Counted from the first letter of the stretch, positions 1-7,226 are shown. The stretch is DNA of 11,170 bases from CAYXUG01 sp964468655 (GCA_964468655.1 CAYXUG010000060.1:1-11170); one strand, 5' to 3'. Notes: generated from the sequence alone by a model not told the origin. A program made the numbers and translations.

Positions 1-49
1 ACCAATAGTTATAAGTTTTTCACGAGAGAGAATTAACTATATGGAGACA

Positions 50-87
50 TTACGAGAGCACTGCTCTACCAGCTGAGCTACCGTGGG
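50..87 (-). pseudogene. 5' half of a tRNA-Thr(CGU)-like gene, truncated
   Basis: Read on the minus strand this stretch has a 7-base acceptor-like segment (CCCACGG, 87-81), T8-A9, a perfect D-arm (GCTC-AGCTGGTA-GAGC), a candidate 5' anticodon stem (GTGCT) and a 7-base loop CTCGTAA with anticodon CGT (54-52), which would read threonine ACG. After the loop the match stops: the next bases TGTCT do not pair with GTGCT, and no T-arm (GGTTCRA-like) or 3' acceptor strand is found in 1-49. I therefore read it as a tRNA remnant rather than a working gene. It could mark an old integration or recombination point in the anticodon loop. A chance D-arm match is unlikely, but the isotype is uncertain. Confidence 0.45.
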
Positions 88-119
88 GCAAATCCGTGCC
101 CTGCTATACTTGCTGCCTG

Positions 120-135
120 CCCCGCTTTTGCGGGG
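120..135. other. GC-rich hairpin (6-bp stem, TTTT/AAAA loop)
   Basis: CCCCGC-TTTT-GCGGGG forms a perfect 6-bp stem with a 4-base loop. It lies about 110 bases beyond the stop of the aldolase gene, between that gene and the tRNA-like remnant. In the direction of aldolase transcription the stem is followed by CAGGCAGC, not by a T-run, so it is not a textbook intrinsic terminator for fba. On the plus strand a T-run appears only about 16 bases later (151-156) and no plus-strand gene precedes it. A role as a 3'-end or processing structure is possible. The rest of 136-243 is AT-rich and shows nothing I can name. Confidence 0.4.
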
Positions 136-243
136 AGCTAAGGTGGTAATTTTTTAATCTTCAATTAGGAATGATCAATTTTCAATTATGTGACGGAATT
201 TACAGATTTGGAATTATTGATAGAATGTTTATTCAACCTAATT

Positions 244-1263
244 TTAATTCTTCATTTCATCACTATACTGTCCCAGCGTAGCTGCGCCGTTGCATTTCGC
301 CCTGTGGTAAAATGCCTTCTGCGCTACCGGGATATTTTCTGTTTTTCCTCCCCATGTTTTCAGCGCTGCTGATTGAAGCGCTCGGCCATAAGAAAAACTG
401 AGCTTCCATGGAAATGAATCGTCCATGGCATTCATAGCATTGAGGTGTTGAGTGGCTATAAGGTCACTCTGTCCACCTGAAAGAAAACAAATTCCCGGAA
501 CTGCCGACGGCACCACACGCAAAAAACATTCAAGGGTCGCTTCCGCAACCTCCACCACTGATGCCTGTTTAGGGCAGCCCAGAGCAGAAATGACCATGTT
601 TGGTTTTAAAATCATTCCTTCCAGCATGACGCCCTGTTTGAACAATTCGTGGAATACAACCGAAAGCGTCTCTTCCGTTTCTTCAAAACACCGGTCAATG
701 GAATGGTCGCCATTCATGAGTACCTCCGGCTCCACAATGGGGACGATTCCAGCTTCCTGACAGAGTGCGGCATATCTGGCAAGTGCATGAGCGTTGACTT
801 CCAAACAAGCGCGGGTTGGGATTCCCTCTGCTATGGTTATAACAGCTCGCCATTTGGCAAATCTTGCGCCGAGATTGTGGTATTCCGATAGGCGGTCTCT
901 CAAGTCATCCAGACCTTCCGTTACTTTTTCACCATCATGCCCAGCCAGCGGTTTTGCACCAGTATCCACTTTAATTCCCGGCAGAACTCCTTTGTCAGAA
1001 AGCAATTTCGGAAACGGTTCTCCTCCGTTTGAAGTTGACTGCCTGATGGTTTCATCATACATAATAACACCGCTGATAAATTCCTCCAATCCGTCAGTGG
1101 TGAAAAGAAGACCACGATACTCGCACCGATTTTCTTCTGAGTTTTCAGCCCCGATACCTTCAAACCGTTTTCCTATTGTGGGTGTACTTTCATCAGCCGC
1201 CAGTATCCCTTTACCGTCTGCTACTATCTCATTGGCTGTTTCCATCAATTTTGTTCTGTCCAT
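244..1263 (-). CDS. fba: Fructose-bisphosphate aldolase, class I (plant/animal type)
   Basis: This cytosolic TIM-barrel enzyme cleaves or makes fructose 1,6-bisphosphate through a Schiff base with dihydroxyacetone phosphate. The known catalytic residues of the rabbit muscle enzyme are all present with a constant offset of 9: Asp24 (in ADES), Lys98 (GIKVD), Lys137 (AKWR), Glu178 (PIVEPE), Schiff-base Lys220 (LKPNM) and Arg294 (SYGR). The 339 residues fit the family, and the C-terminus lacks the long tail of the muscle enzyme. The ATG start is supported by AGGAG (1275-1271) with a 7-base spacer. It lies 21 bases downstream of glpX on the same strand, so the pair probably forms a gluconeogenic operon: aldolase makes the bisphosphate and GlpX removes a phosphate. 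No clear terminator follows. The family assignment is very secure. Confidence 0.96.
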   Translation of the reverse strand: MDRTKLMETANEIVADGKGILAADESTPTIGKRFEGIGAENSEENRCEYRGLLFTTDGLEEFISGVIMYDETIRQSTSNGGEPFPKLLSDKGVLPGIKVDTGAKPLAGHDGEKVTEGLDDLRDRLSEYHNLGARFAKWRAVITIAEGIPTRACLEVNAHALARYAALCQEAGIVPIVEPEVLMNGDHSIDRCFEETEETLSVVFHELFKQGVMLEGMILKPNMVISALGCPKQASVVEVAEATLECFLRVVPSAVPGICFLSGGQSDLIATQHLNAMNAMDDSFPWKLSFSYGRALQSAALKTWGGKTENIPVAQKAFYHRAKCNGAATLGQYSDEMKN

Positions 1264-1284
1264 AAAATATCTCCTGTTTAAATC

Positions 1285-2232
1285 TTATTCTTCATGATTA
1301 GTTGTTATCACTTCTACGCTTCCGTCTGAACCGTTAATAATTTTACTGGTGGTCTTTATTACTCCATCTTCAAACGATACTTCCGGAAGCCATCCGTCGC
1401 AAACTCCGGTTGCCACAAAAAGTGTGTCATCACTCTGGCAGAGGTCTTGTTCTGTCCAGAGCCGGTCAACATCATCATCCATCATTTTTTCTGCCCGTTC
1501 CCTGAATTCCGGTTTATGGAAATGAAGCCGACTTTCAAACACACCACCCAATGCCTTGATAGCAGTTGCGGCAATCACGCCTTCCGGGGCTGCGCCTATT
1601 CCCATTAAAAGATCAACTTCACCCTCCACCGCTCTCAAAGCGCCTGCGATATCACCATCTCCGATTAACCTGACCTTTGATCCGGCACCTTCAATTTTAC
1701 TGATTAGTTCAATGTGGCGGGAGCGGTCCATCACAATAACCGTTATTTCAGACAAAGGTTTTCCCATCACGTCCGAAACAGCATTGAGATTATCTCCCAC
1801 AGGCGTATCCAGCGAGATCCTCCCTTTCAAAAGAGAACTTCCGGCAATCTTGTTCATATAGCAGTCCGGAGCGTGAAGCAAAGCTCCTCTCGGCGCTGCC
1901 GCAAGAACGGACAGCGCATCCGGTTTATCCTGAGCACAATGGTTTGTGCACTCCAGTGGATCTACGGCAATATCAGCCGCCAGCGCTAATGGATCACCCT
2001 GCTGGGAACCCAGTGGTTCGCCAATGTAGAGCATGGGCGCCTCGTCCCGCTCGCCTTCCCCAATGGCTACTCTCCCGTTAAAAGGAACAGTGTCAAAAAC
2101 TTTTCGCATGGCTTCCACGGCAGCGGCGTCTGCTGCTTTATTATCTTCGCATCCGCGCATTCGCCCGGAGGCAATAGCTGCAGCTTCCGTCGCTTTCAGA
2201 AAATAATCCCTTAAAAGCAATATTGAACTCAT
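1285..2232 (-). CDS. glpX: Fructose-1,6-bisphosphatase class II (GlpX family)
   Basis: It hydrolyses fructose 1,6-bisphosphate to fructose 6-phosphate, the committed step of gluconeogenesis. Some family members also take sedoheptulose bisphosphate. Family motifs in order: TEAAA near residues 15-19, GEGERDEAPMLYIGE (58-72, metal-binding acidic residues), DPLECTN (91-97, Asp91 and Glu94), DRSRH (169-173), GDGD (191-194), GIGAAPEGVIAA (211-222, with Glu217) and ATGVCDG (274-280). At 315 residues it is slightly shorter than the 336-residue E. coli protein. One oddity is Cys95 in place of the Gly normally found in the DP(I/L)EGT motif. The start is unsure: ATG at 2232 has AAGGG directly against it, too close for a normal ribosome site, while an in-frame TTG four codons later has better spacing. 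Either start keeps the conserved N-terminus. Confidence 0.93.
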   Translation of the reverse strand: MSSILLLRDYFLKATEAAAIASGRMRGCEDNKAADAAAVEAMRKVFDTVPFNGRVAIGEGERDEAPMLYIGEPLGSQQGDPLALAADIAVDPLECTNHCAQDKPDALSVLAAAPRGALLHAPDCYMNKIAGSSLLKGRISLDTPVGDNLNAVSDVMGKPLSEITVIVMDRSRHIELISKIEGAGSKVRLIGDGDIAGALRAVEGEVDLLMGIGAAPEGVIAATAIKALGGVFESRLHFHKPEFRERAEKMMDDDVDRLWTEQDLCQSDDTLFVATGVCDGWLPEVSFEDGVIKTTSKIINGSDGSVEVITTNHEE

Positions 2233-2259
2233 CCCTTGAATTGTTTCATTTTATGGGTG

Positions 2260-2291
2260 GAAAGTTATAATGATACAATAAATGATGTAAA
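2260..2291 (-). promoter_or_regulatory. Candidate promoter of glpX-fba
   Basis: On the minus strand TTTA (2291-2288), a 20-base spacer and TAACTTTC (2267-2260) resemble the Bacteroidota -33 TTTG / -7 TAnnTTTG pattern. Transcription would start some 20-25 bases before the glpX start. The same stretch also contains a weaker sigma70-like reading, TTTACA - 16 bases - TATAAC. The prediction comes from pattern and position only. Confidence 0.4.
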
Positions 2292-2359
2292 CGGAATTTT
2301 TTAAACATAGAGATCAAACGTAAGTGTCTAGCATCTAACCCCCAGGAAATAACCAATTT

Positions 2360-2391
2360 CTTGAATTAAGATTTTAGGTACATTAACTTTT
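2360..2391 (+). promoter_or_regulatory. Candidate promoter of glutamate dehydrogenase
   Basis: CTTG (2360-2363), a 20-base spacer and TAACTTTT (2384-2391) give the same layout as the other two candidate promoters in this window. A sigma70-like reading also exists: TTGAAT (2361-2366), 17 bases, TAACTT (2384-2389). The start of transcription would fall about 30 bases before the gdhA ATG and leaves room for its strong ribosome site. The intergenic remainder, 2292-2359, shows no further recognisable site. Confidence 0.4.
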
Positions 2392-2409
2392 TAACAATCA
2401 AATGATGAA

Positions 2410-2416
2410 AAGGAGG
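2410..2416 (+). promoter_or_regulatory. Strong Shine-Dalgarno site of gdhA
   Basis: AAGGAGG lies 8 bases before the ATG at 2425 and fixes that start. It is the best ribosome-binding site in the window. Several genes of the phosphonate cluster have weak sites or none. Confidence 0.85.
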
Positions 2417-2424
2417 GCATAAGA

Positions 2425-3669
2425 ATGACCCAAGTTAAAGTAAATAATTTTAAAGCGACTTGCGATCAGTTCGAAAGAGCAGCAGATGTTTTAGGACTGG
2501 AGGAAAATTTAAGTAAATCCTTAATGATGCCGGACAGGGAACTTGCAGTGGAAGTCCCTCTTGTCAAGGAAGACGGCAGTTTGAATGTTTTTCAGGGATA
2601 CCGCATTCAGCACAACAATGCGCGGGGACCTTTCAAGGGAGGAATTCGATTTCATGAGGAGGTTGATCTTGATGAAGTCCGAGCGCTGGCATCGCTTATG
2701 ACCTGGAAAACTGCGCTGGTGGATATTCCCTACGGCGGCGGTAAAGGCGGCATTACCGTTGATCCCCGGACGTTGACCAAGAGAGAATTGGAACGGCTGT
2801 CAAGAACCTTCTTCCGGAAAATTAGTCCTGTGATTGGCGTTAACCGTGATATTCCGGCTCCTGATGTAAACACCAACGCACAGATCATGGCGTGGTTTAT
2901 GGATGAATACAGCCAGACTCATGGTTATTCCCCGGCAATCGTGACCGGAAAGCCGATTGAACTCGGTGGATCATTGGGCAGAGAAGCTGCGACCGGCCGG
3001 GGTGTATCCATCACCGTTCGAGAGACGGCAAAGGTTTTTAATGTTGATTTGTCATCCTCATCCTGTGTAATTCAGGGATTCGGGAATGTCGGTACTTATG
3101 CTGCAAAATTCCTCACTGAAATGGGCGCAAAAGTTATTGGTGTAAGCGATGTGTCAGGTGGGCTCTGTGATAACAATGGCTTGGACATTCCAGTGCTTAT
3201 TGACTATGCAAAAAAGAACAGGGTCATTGAAGGATTTAATGGAGGTAAATCTATTTCCAATGAAGAACTTCTTGCGCTGGACTGTGATTTTCTTATTCCT
3301 GCTGCCTTAGGCGGAGTCATACACAAAATGAATGCAGATTCCTTAAACTGCAAGTTTGTAATTGAGGCTGCAAACGGCCCCACAACACCGCCCGGAGATG
3401 AAATACTCTGGGGTAAAAAAATACCCGTCATTCCGGATATTCTCACAAATGCAGGAGGCGTAACCGTAAGCTATTTTGAGTGGGTGCAGAATCTTCAGCA
3501 ATTCAGGTGGGATGAAGAAACGGTCAACGAAAAACTCGAAACAAAGATGGTTTCAGCTTTTAATGAAGTGAATGAAATGCGGAATGAAAAAAATGTTTCT
3601 TTTAGAACGGCTGCCTTTATGGTAGCAATCGAAAGAGTCGCTAAGTCTGTAGAGTTGAGAGGGTTTTAA
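2425..3669 (+). CDS. gdhA: Glutamate dehydrogenase (Glu/Leu/Phe/Val dehydrogenase family)
   Basis: It interconverts glutamate with 2-oxoglutarate plus ammonia using NAD(P), linking the TCA cycle to nitrogen assimilation, and acts in the cytosol as a hexamer. The dimerisation/substrate domain has GPFKGGIRF (68-76; Lys71), MTWK (92-95; Lys95), PYGGGKGGI (102-110; catalytic Lys107) and PAPDVNTN (144-151; catalytic Asp147). The Rossmann coenzyme domain has GFGNVG (218-223) followed by a second strand ending VSD (240-242). The 414 residues fit the short hexameric class found in many bacteria and archaea. Cofactor preference cannot be fixed from sequence reading alone. The gene is single on the plus strand, divergent from glpX, and its stop overlaps that of the facing citrate synthase gene by 4 bases. 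Confidence 0.96.
   Translation: MTQVKVNNFKATCDQFERAADVLGLEENLSKSLMMPDRELAVEVPLVKEDGSLNVFQGYRIQHNNARGPFKGGIRFHEEVDLDEVRALASLMTWKTALVDIPYGGGKGGITVDPRTLTKRELERLSRTFFRKISPVIGVNRDIPAPDVNTNAQIMAWFMDEYSQTHGYSPAIVTGKPIELGGSLGREAATGRGVSITVRETAKVFNVDLSSSSCVIQGFGNVGTYAAKFLTEMGAKVIGVSDVSGGLCDNNGLDIPVLIDYAKKNRVIEGFNGGKSISNEELLALDCDFLIPAALGGVIHKMNADSLNCKFVIEAANGPTTPPGDEILWGKKIPVIPDILTNAGGVTVSYFEWVQNLQQFRWDEETVNEKLETKMVSAFNEVNEMRNEKNVSFRTAAFMVAIERVAKSVELRGF
3666..3669. other. Overlapping convergent stop codons (TTAA)
   Basis: The plus-strand TAA of gdhA (3667-3669) and the minus-strand TAA of gltA (3668-3666) share the palindrome TTAA. There is no space between the genes for a conventional terminator, so each transcript must either stop inside or read into the other gene as antisense. 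Confidence 0.95.
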
Positions 3670-4949
3670 GGGTTATCGTTTGAAAATGACTTAATCCAAT
3701 CAGTGGTCACTGATTTGGGACGCATGAGGGGAATTCCCAAAGCCCGGTTTAAAATGATCTGAGCTGAAATTCCCATCACCCTCGAAATGCTGAAAAGGAC
3801 TGTATAAAAACTAAACTCAGTCATTCCGAATGAATGAAGCATTGCTCCTGAAATTGCATCAACATTGGGCCACGGATTCTTTGCCTTTCCTTCTTCCTTA
3901 AGTACTTCAGGAACCACCTTCGACATAATTTCAACAGTTTTATAAGCAGGGTCATCACCACAATATTTTTCCCCGAATTCGTAAAATGCTGTAAATCTGG
4001 GATCAACACATCTCAATACTGCATGGCCGTACCCGGGGACAACTTTGCCCGAATGAATACAATCGAAAATATAATTTTTTAATTCCCCTTTTTCGGGAAT
4101 TCCCCCGAATTTTTCCATAACCTTTAAAATAAACTTTAACGATTCCTGATTCGCCAAGCCATGGAGCGGTCCTGCTAAACCATTTAAACCGGCAGAAATT
4201 GCATAATACAAATCCGAAAGCGCAGATGCTACTGTCAACGATGAAAATGCACTAACATTCCCGCCTTCATGATCGCAGTGGAGAGTAAAATAGAGCCGCA
4301 TAAGTTTTGAATATTCACCATTGGGATCAGGAAGCCCTGTCATATAAGCAAAATTCGCACCCCAATCGAGGTCAGGATTCGGCTCAATCAAGTCACCCTT
4401 ATCGAATCGGATTCTGTAAATACCGGCGCCTACGGCAGGCAATTTTGCCAAAAGATTGATAGCATCCGTTAATGTGTACCGCCAGTAATCTCTTCTTCTT
4501 ATTCCATTTTCATAATGCCTGCGGAATTCAGATTCTTTTTCCATAACAAGGATAGCTGTATTAAACATAGCCATGGGATGTGAATCCGATGGCATCGCCC
4601 GGACAACATCCCAGACATAGTCCGGTACAACCATTTTCTCATTGAACTGGGATTGGAGATCATTCAATGCCTCCTCGCCGGGTAGTTCACCGGTGCACAA
4701 AAAGTAGAAAGTTTCTTCGGGCAAAAGGTCTGTTAATTCAATGATGGGTTTTCCCCGTACAACAAGACCTTTATCTGCTGAAACTGATGAGGTATCACAA
4801 ATGAATCCCTTTACACCTCTCATTCCGGTAAACGCCTGTTGAACGGTAACATCGGAAATTTTCTTATTTCCCATTTCATCAAGAAGCTGGTTCACTGCCA
4901 ATTTCTGATCCGGGATTATCTTTTCTAATACTGACTGTAATGTTTTCAT
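3666..4949 (-). CDS. gltA: Citrate synthase, eukaryote-like type
   Basis: It condenses oxaloacetate with acetyl-CoA to give citrate, the entry step of the TCA cycle. The protein resembles mitochondrial citrate synthase rather than the usual E. coli GltA form. With pig heart numbering minus 11, all key residues align: His227 (DHEGGNVSA), His263 (GPLHGLANQ), His309 (PGYGHAVLR), Arg318, Asp364 (NPWPNVDAISG), Arg390 and Arg410 (RPKS). The constant offset means there are no gaps in the C-terminal half. At 427 residues it has no evident targeting extension. The ATG start has AGGA close by and a good upstream promoter candidate. It lies 103 bases downstream of the phosphonate cluster on the same strand, so read-through into it is possible, and it converges with gdhA with overlapping stops. 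Confidence 0.95.
   Translation of the reverse strand: MKTLQSVLEKIIPDQKLAVNQLLDEMGNKKISDVTVQQAFTGMRGVKGFICDTSSVSADKGLVVRGKPIIELTDLLPEETFYFLCTGELPGEEALNDLQSQFNEKMVVPDYVWDVVRAMPSDSHPMAMFNTAILVMEKESEFRRHYENGIRRRDYWRYTLTDAINLLAKLPAVGAGIYRIRFDKGDLIEPNPDLDWGANFAYMTGLPDPNGEYSKLMRLYFTLHCDHEGGNVSAFSSLTVASALSDLYYAISAGLNGLAGPLHGLANQESLKFILKVMEKFGGIPEKGELKNYIFDCIHSGKVVPGYGHAVLRCVDPRFTAFYEFGEKYCGDDPAYKTVEIMSKVVPEVLKEEGKAKNPWPNVDAISGAMLHSFGMTEFSFYTVLFSISRVMGISAQIILNRALGIPLMRPKSVTTDWIKSFSNDNP
3696..3718. repeat. Imperfect inverted repeat inside the 3' end of gltA
   Basis: CCAATCAGTG (3696-3705) and CACTGATTTGG (3708-3718) pair as about 10 bp with a single bulged T and a 2-base centre, which would open to a 4-base loop. 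It lies within the last 20 codons of gltA and about 27 bases beyond the gdhA stop. No T-run follows on either strand, so it is not a canonical terminator. It could slow or mark 3' ends of gdhA read-through RNA. Confidence 0.45.
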
Positions 4950-4987
4950 TTTCCTACTATACTACAATTTTATGGAATTTGATCCAA

Positions 4988-5019
4988 CAAAATTACTGTT
5001 ATTAATTCGTATTCTCAAA
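4988..5019 (-). promoter_or_regulatory. Candidate promoter of gltA (Bacteroidota-like)
   Basis: On the minus strand TTTG (5019-5016), a 20-base spacer and TAATTTTG (4995-4988) match the Bacteroidota consensus TTTG / TAnnTTTG without a mismatch. The expected leader before the ATG at 4949 is about 30 bases. This allows gltA to be transcribed separately from the phosphonate genes upstream. The intergenic region 4950-5052 shows no clear terminator for that upstream cluster. Confidence 0.5.
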
Positions 5020-5052
5020 GGTTTCAGACTAATGATCGATTAAATATAGGAT

Positions 5053-6156
5053 TCAAACTTTCAATCTCTCAGAAATTAATTCCTCAACTTTTTGTTTAAC
5101 CCGCTTAGAGGCAAGACCATCCAATTTAAAAAATATTTTATCCCGTTCAGTTTTTTGTGCTTTTTTCATTTTAACAGTTGGTTTTAATGCTAATTCGATT
5201 CCTGTCTGCAATTCATCGGGTGTATTGATATGCACAAAAGAATCTTTTAAATATTCACAGTTGTCAAAACCCAAAAGTGCTTCACCATCAGAATGTTTTA
5301 ATCTGTCCTGGTCAAGGTTGTAAATAACTCCTGTCTTTCCTGTCGCTAAAAATTCAGTGATTGCGCCGGAGGCTTCTGAAACCAATGTATCAGCGACATA
5401 TAACAATGGCAGAATGTTATAATCATCTTTTGGTATTATAATTACATGAGGATATTTCTCAATTTTATCTTCAAATATTTTATGTTGTTTGTGTGATGCA
5501 TATTTCCCCATCCAGGCATAATGATGCAGTTTAATGATAAGATTATAATCTTTAGTCGCTTCAAAAATTGCATCTTTTAAATCATAGAGGCAGGTTGGTT
5601 TATAAGTTGGCGCAAAAAGCACCACAGGTTTATCTGAATTGAGATTTAATGAATTCAATATTTCATTTCTGTCATAATTCCCGTCCATAAAATATGGATC
5701 CATTTTTGGATATCCGACCTTCACTACTACAGAATTTCCAATACAACCTGATTCTATTAATAACTCTTCAGATTGGTCACCTTCAGCAAAAATAATATAA
5801 CGATGATCTGCGTGTTTCTTTAACTCACGGTACGTAACTGTTTTGGTAAATGTAATTCCGTGATAAATTAAACAAAGTAAAGCATCCTCATACTTTTTTT
5901 CATCTACTACATCCGGTGCAAATACTATATCAAAATGTTCATTTTCATCACTGACCCTATGGCCTTCTTGCACAAATTTTTGCAAATATTTTTTTGTTTC
6001 GTCTTGATTATAAAAACCAAACGATCGCTCCACTTCATGCGTCAGTGATAACGCAACATCATAATTTATATCATTTTCAAACAGTTCAATTAAGGGATCA
6101 AAAGCTGCCTTATGATATAGGTAAAACATTTTGAATAAAACTTTTGTTTTTTTCAT
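5053..6156 (-). CDS. CDP-glycerol glycerophosphotransferase-like protein (second copy)
   Basis: This belongs to the TagB/TagF-type family (GT-B fold), whose members move glycerol- or ribitol-phosphate from a CDP carrier to a glycan or growing chain at the inner membrane face. Visible family signs: an HG pair at 99-100 (IYHG), VGYPKMD (147-153), LFAPTYKP (180-187), IIKLHH (207-212) and a final block at residues 254-272 around VSEASG. The usual HP of the KxHP motif is HH, and the usual D-T/Y-S-S is E-A-S-G, so it is a divergent member. No signal peptide or membrane helix is seen. I use ATG at 6156, which overlaps the previous TGA as TGATG and has AAGG just ahead; a GTG one codon earlier is the alternative. 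The true donor may be a CMP-phosphonate, which is inference from neighbours. Confidence 0.75.
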   Translation of the reverse strand: MKKTKVLFKMFYLYHKAAFDPLIELFENDINYDVALSLTHEVERSFGFYNQDETKKYLQKFVQEGHRVSDENEHFDIVFAPDVVDEKKYEDALLCLIYHGITFTKTVTYRELKKHADHRYIIFAEGDQSEELLIESGCIGNSVVVKVGYPKMDPYFMDGNYDRNEILNSLNLNSDKPVVLFAPTYKPTCLYDLKDAIFEATKDYNLIIKLHHYAWMGKYASHKQHKIFEDKIEKYPHVIIIPKDDYNILPLLYVADTLVSEASGAITEFLATGKTGVIYNLDQDRLKHSDGEALLGFDNCEYLKDSFVHINTPDELQTGIELALKPTVKMKKAQKTERDKIFFKLDGLASKRVKQKVEELISERLKV

Positions 6157-7226
6157 CACCTTTTAGCTTGACTCCTGGCAATCATTTTTCGAATCTGATA
6201 TTTTCGTAAAATATTCAAGGGCTTTTGTTTTAATTCATTATGCAGTCCTTTATTTAGAATATGTGCGATTGCTTGCAGCATACGATCAGATGAAAATCCA
6301 TCTGAATATGGGTGAATTCCCCGAAGACAATTTGCTCTATTGGTTGAAAACTCATCTGGATTCATTAGGCTTTGTTCGATAGCAGTTGATAGTTCTGATG
6401 GAATTTGCATATTTATCCCTTTGTCTTTACGGGCCAATGCTTGATACGTAATTAAAGGTCGATCAAAAGATAAAAATTCATAGGCAACAGATGATGTATC
6501 AGTAATCATCATATCAGCGCCAGCCATGATGGGTAAAATATTGTGTTCATCAACGATCCGAAGATATTTATTCTCCAATTGCTTGTATTGTTCTTGAATC
6601 GATTTATCCATTAATGGATGGAATTTTATTATCCAGTTGTATTTTCCATTATTCAAGTTTTTGATAGCGTCCAGCAAGTCCGTTGCTGAAGTATATTTGG
6701 CTGGGAAGGTAGGTGCATAAAGCAAAACGGGCAATTCAGGATTTAACTCACATTGGGCAATCAAATGATTTTTCTGATCGTTAAAATTTCCTTTATTTTT
6801 ATAAACAGTGTCAAGTTTTGACCAACCGGTTTCTTTAACTAAAAAATGTTTTTTTTGCTTCCTTATTCTTGTAAAATTTTCTGTCATAATAGGACCGGTT
6901 GTACAGTACAGATCAAAAAATCCTGTTATATTGTAAAAGCCCTTCACTTCCTCATCTAAACCATGAAAAACCTGGACTTTTAATCCTGGCCAAAAATGTG
7001 GGACAACATTACCGGGTACAAGTACAGCATCGGGCTCATAATCTAATACATCTTCATTGGATTTTAATTCATCACCGGGACAATGGTAATTTCTTGCAGA
7101 ACTGGCTGTGTACCATTTGACCACTCCACAATCCGCATCAGTAATCGTATCTTGAATAGGTTCAAGAATTGAAAAAGAATATGGCTTGGTTACAAAAAAT
7201 AAATACTTGAGATGAGCCTTGTTCAT
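6156..7226 (-). CDS. CDP-glycerol glycerophosphotransferase-like protein (first copy)
   Basis: This TagB/TagF-like transferase has 356 residues, near TagB length and about half of TagF. Family motifs: FHG (87-89, His88), KETGWSKLD (131-139), LLYAPTF (168-174), IIKFHP (199-204, His203), and GADMMITDTSSVAYEF (236-251), matching the family's donor-binding D-T/Y-S-S block. The late segment PYSDGFSSDR resembles the family's C-terminal end. These enzymes release CMP and transfer the remaining phosphate-linked group. Here a CMP-hydroxyethylphosphonate could take the place of CDP-glycerol, which is inference, since the cluster makes phosphonates and no glycerol-phosphate cytidylyltransferase is separate. 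It overlaps the dehydrogenase gene by ATGA and the second copy by TGATG, showing translational coupling. It is AT-rich: about 27% GC in 6781-6840. Confidence 0.8.
   Translation of the reverse strand: MNKAHLKYLFFVTKPYSFSILEPIQDTITDADCGVVKWYTASSARNYHCPGDELKSNEDVLDYEPDAVLVPGNVVPHFWPGLKVQVFHGLDEEVKGFYNITGFFDLYCTTGPIMTENFTRIRKQKKHFLVKETGWSKLDTVYKNKGNFNDQKNHLIAQCELNPELPVLLYAPTFPAKYTSATDLLDAIKNLNNGKYNWIIKFHPLMDKSIQEQYKQLENKYLRIVDEHNILPIMAGADMMITDTSSVAYEFLSFDRPLITYQALARKDKGINMQIPSELSTAIEQSLMNPDEFSTNRANCLRGIHPYSDGFSSDRMLQAIAHILNKGLHNELKQKPLNILRKYQIRKMIARSQAKR

Noticed and set aside
1..87. A complete tRNA interrupted by a group I intron in the anticodon loop
   Set aside because: No internal guide sequence complementary to the 5' exon end and no group I core is seen in the 49 bases available, and the 3' exon is not visible.
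120..135. Intrinsic terminator for the glpX-fba transcript
   Set aside because: The stem is good, but in the minus direction it is followed by CAGGCAGC rather than a T-run.
794..1297. Plus-strand open frame of 167 codons opposite the aldolase gene
   Set aside because: It lies fully antisense to a gene with all catalytic residues conserved, shows no family motif and is low-complexity Ser/Pro-rich, typical of a shadow frame.
3666..4949. Citrate synthase homologue as a phosphonate-pathway enzyme (phosphonomethylmalate synthase type), because it follows the phosphonate cluster
   Set aside because: Known phosphonomethylmalate synthases belong to the homocitrate/isopropylmalate synthase family. 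This protein keeps every residue of classical citrate synthase and has its own promoter candidate.
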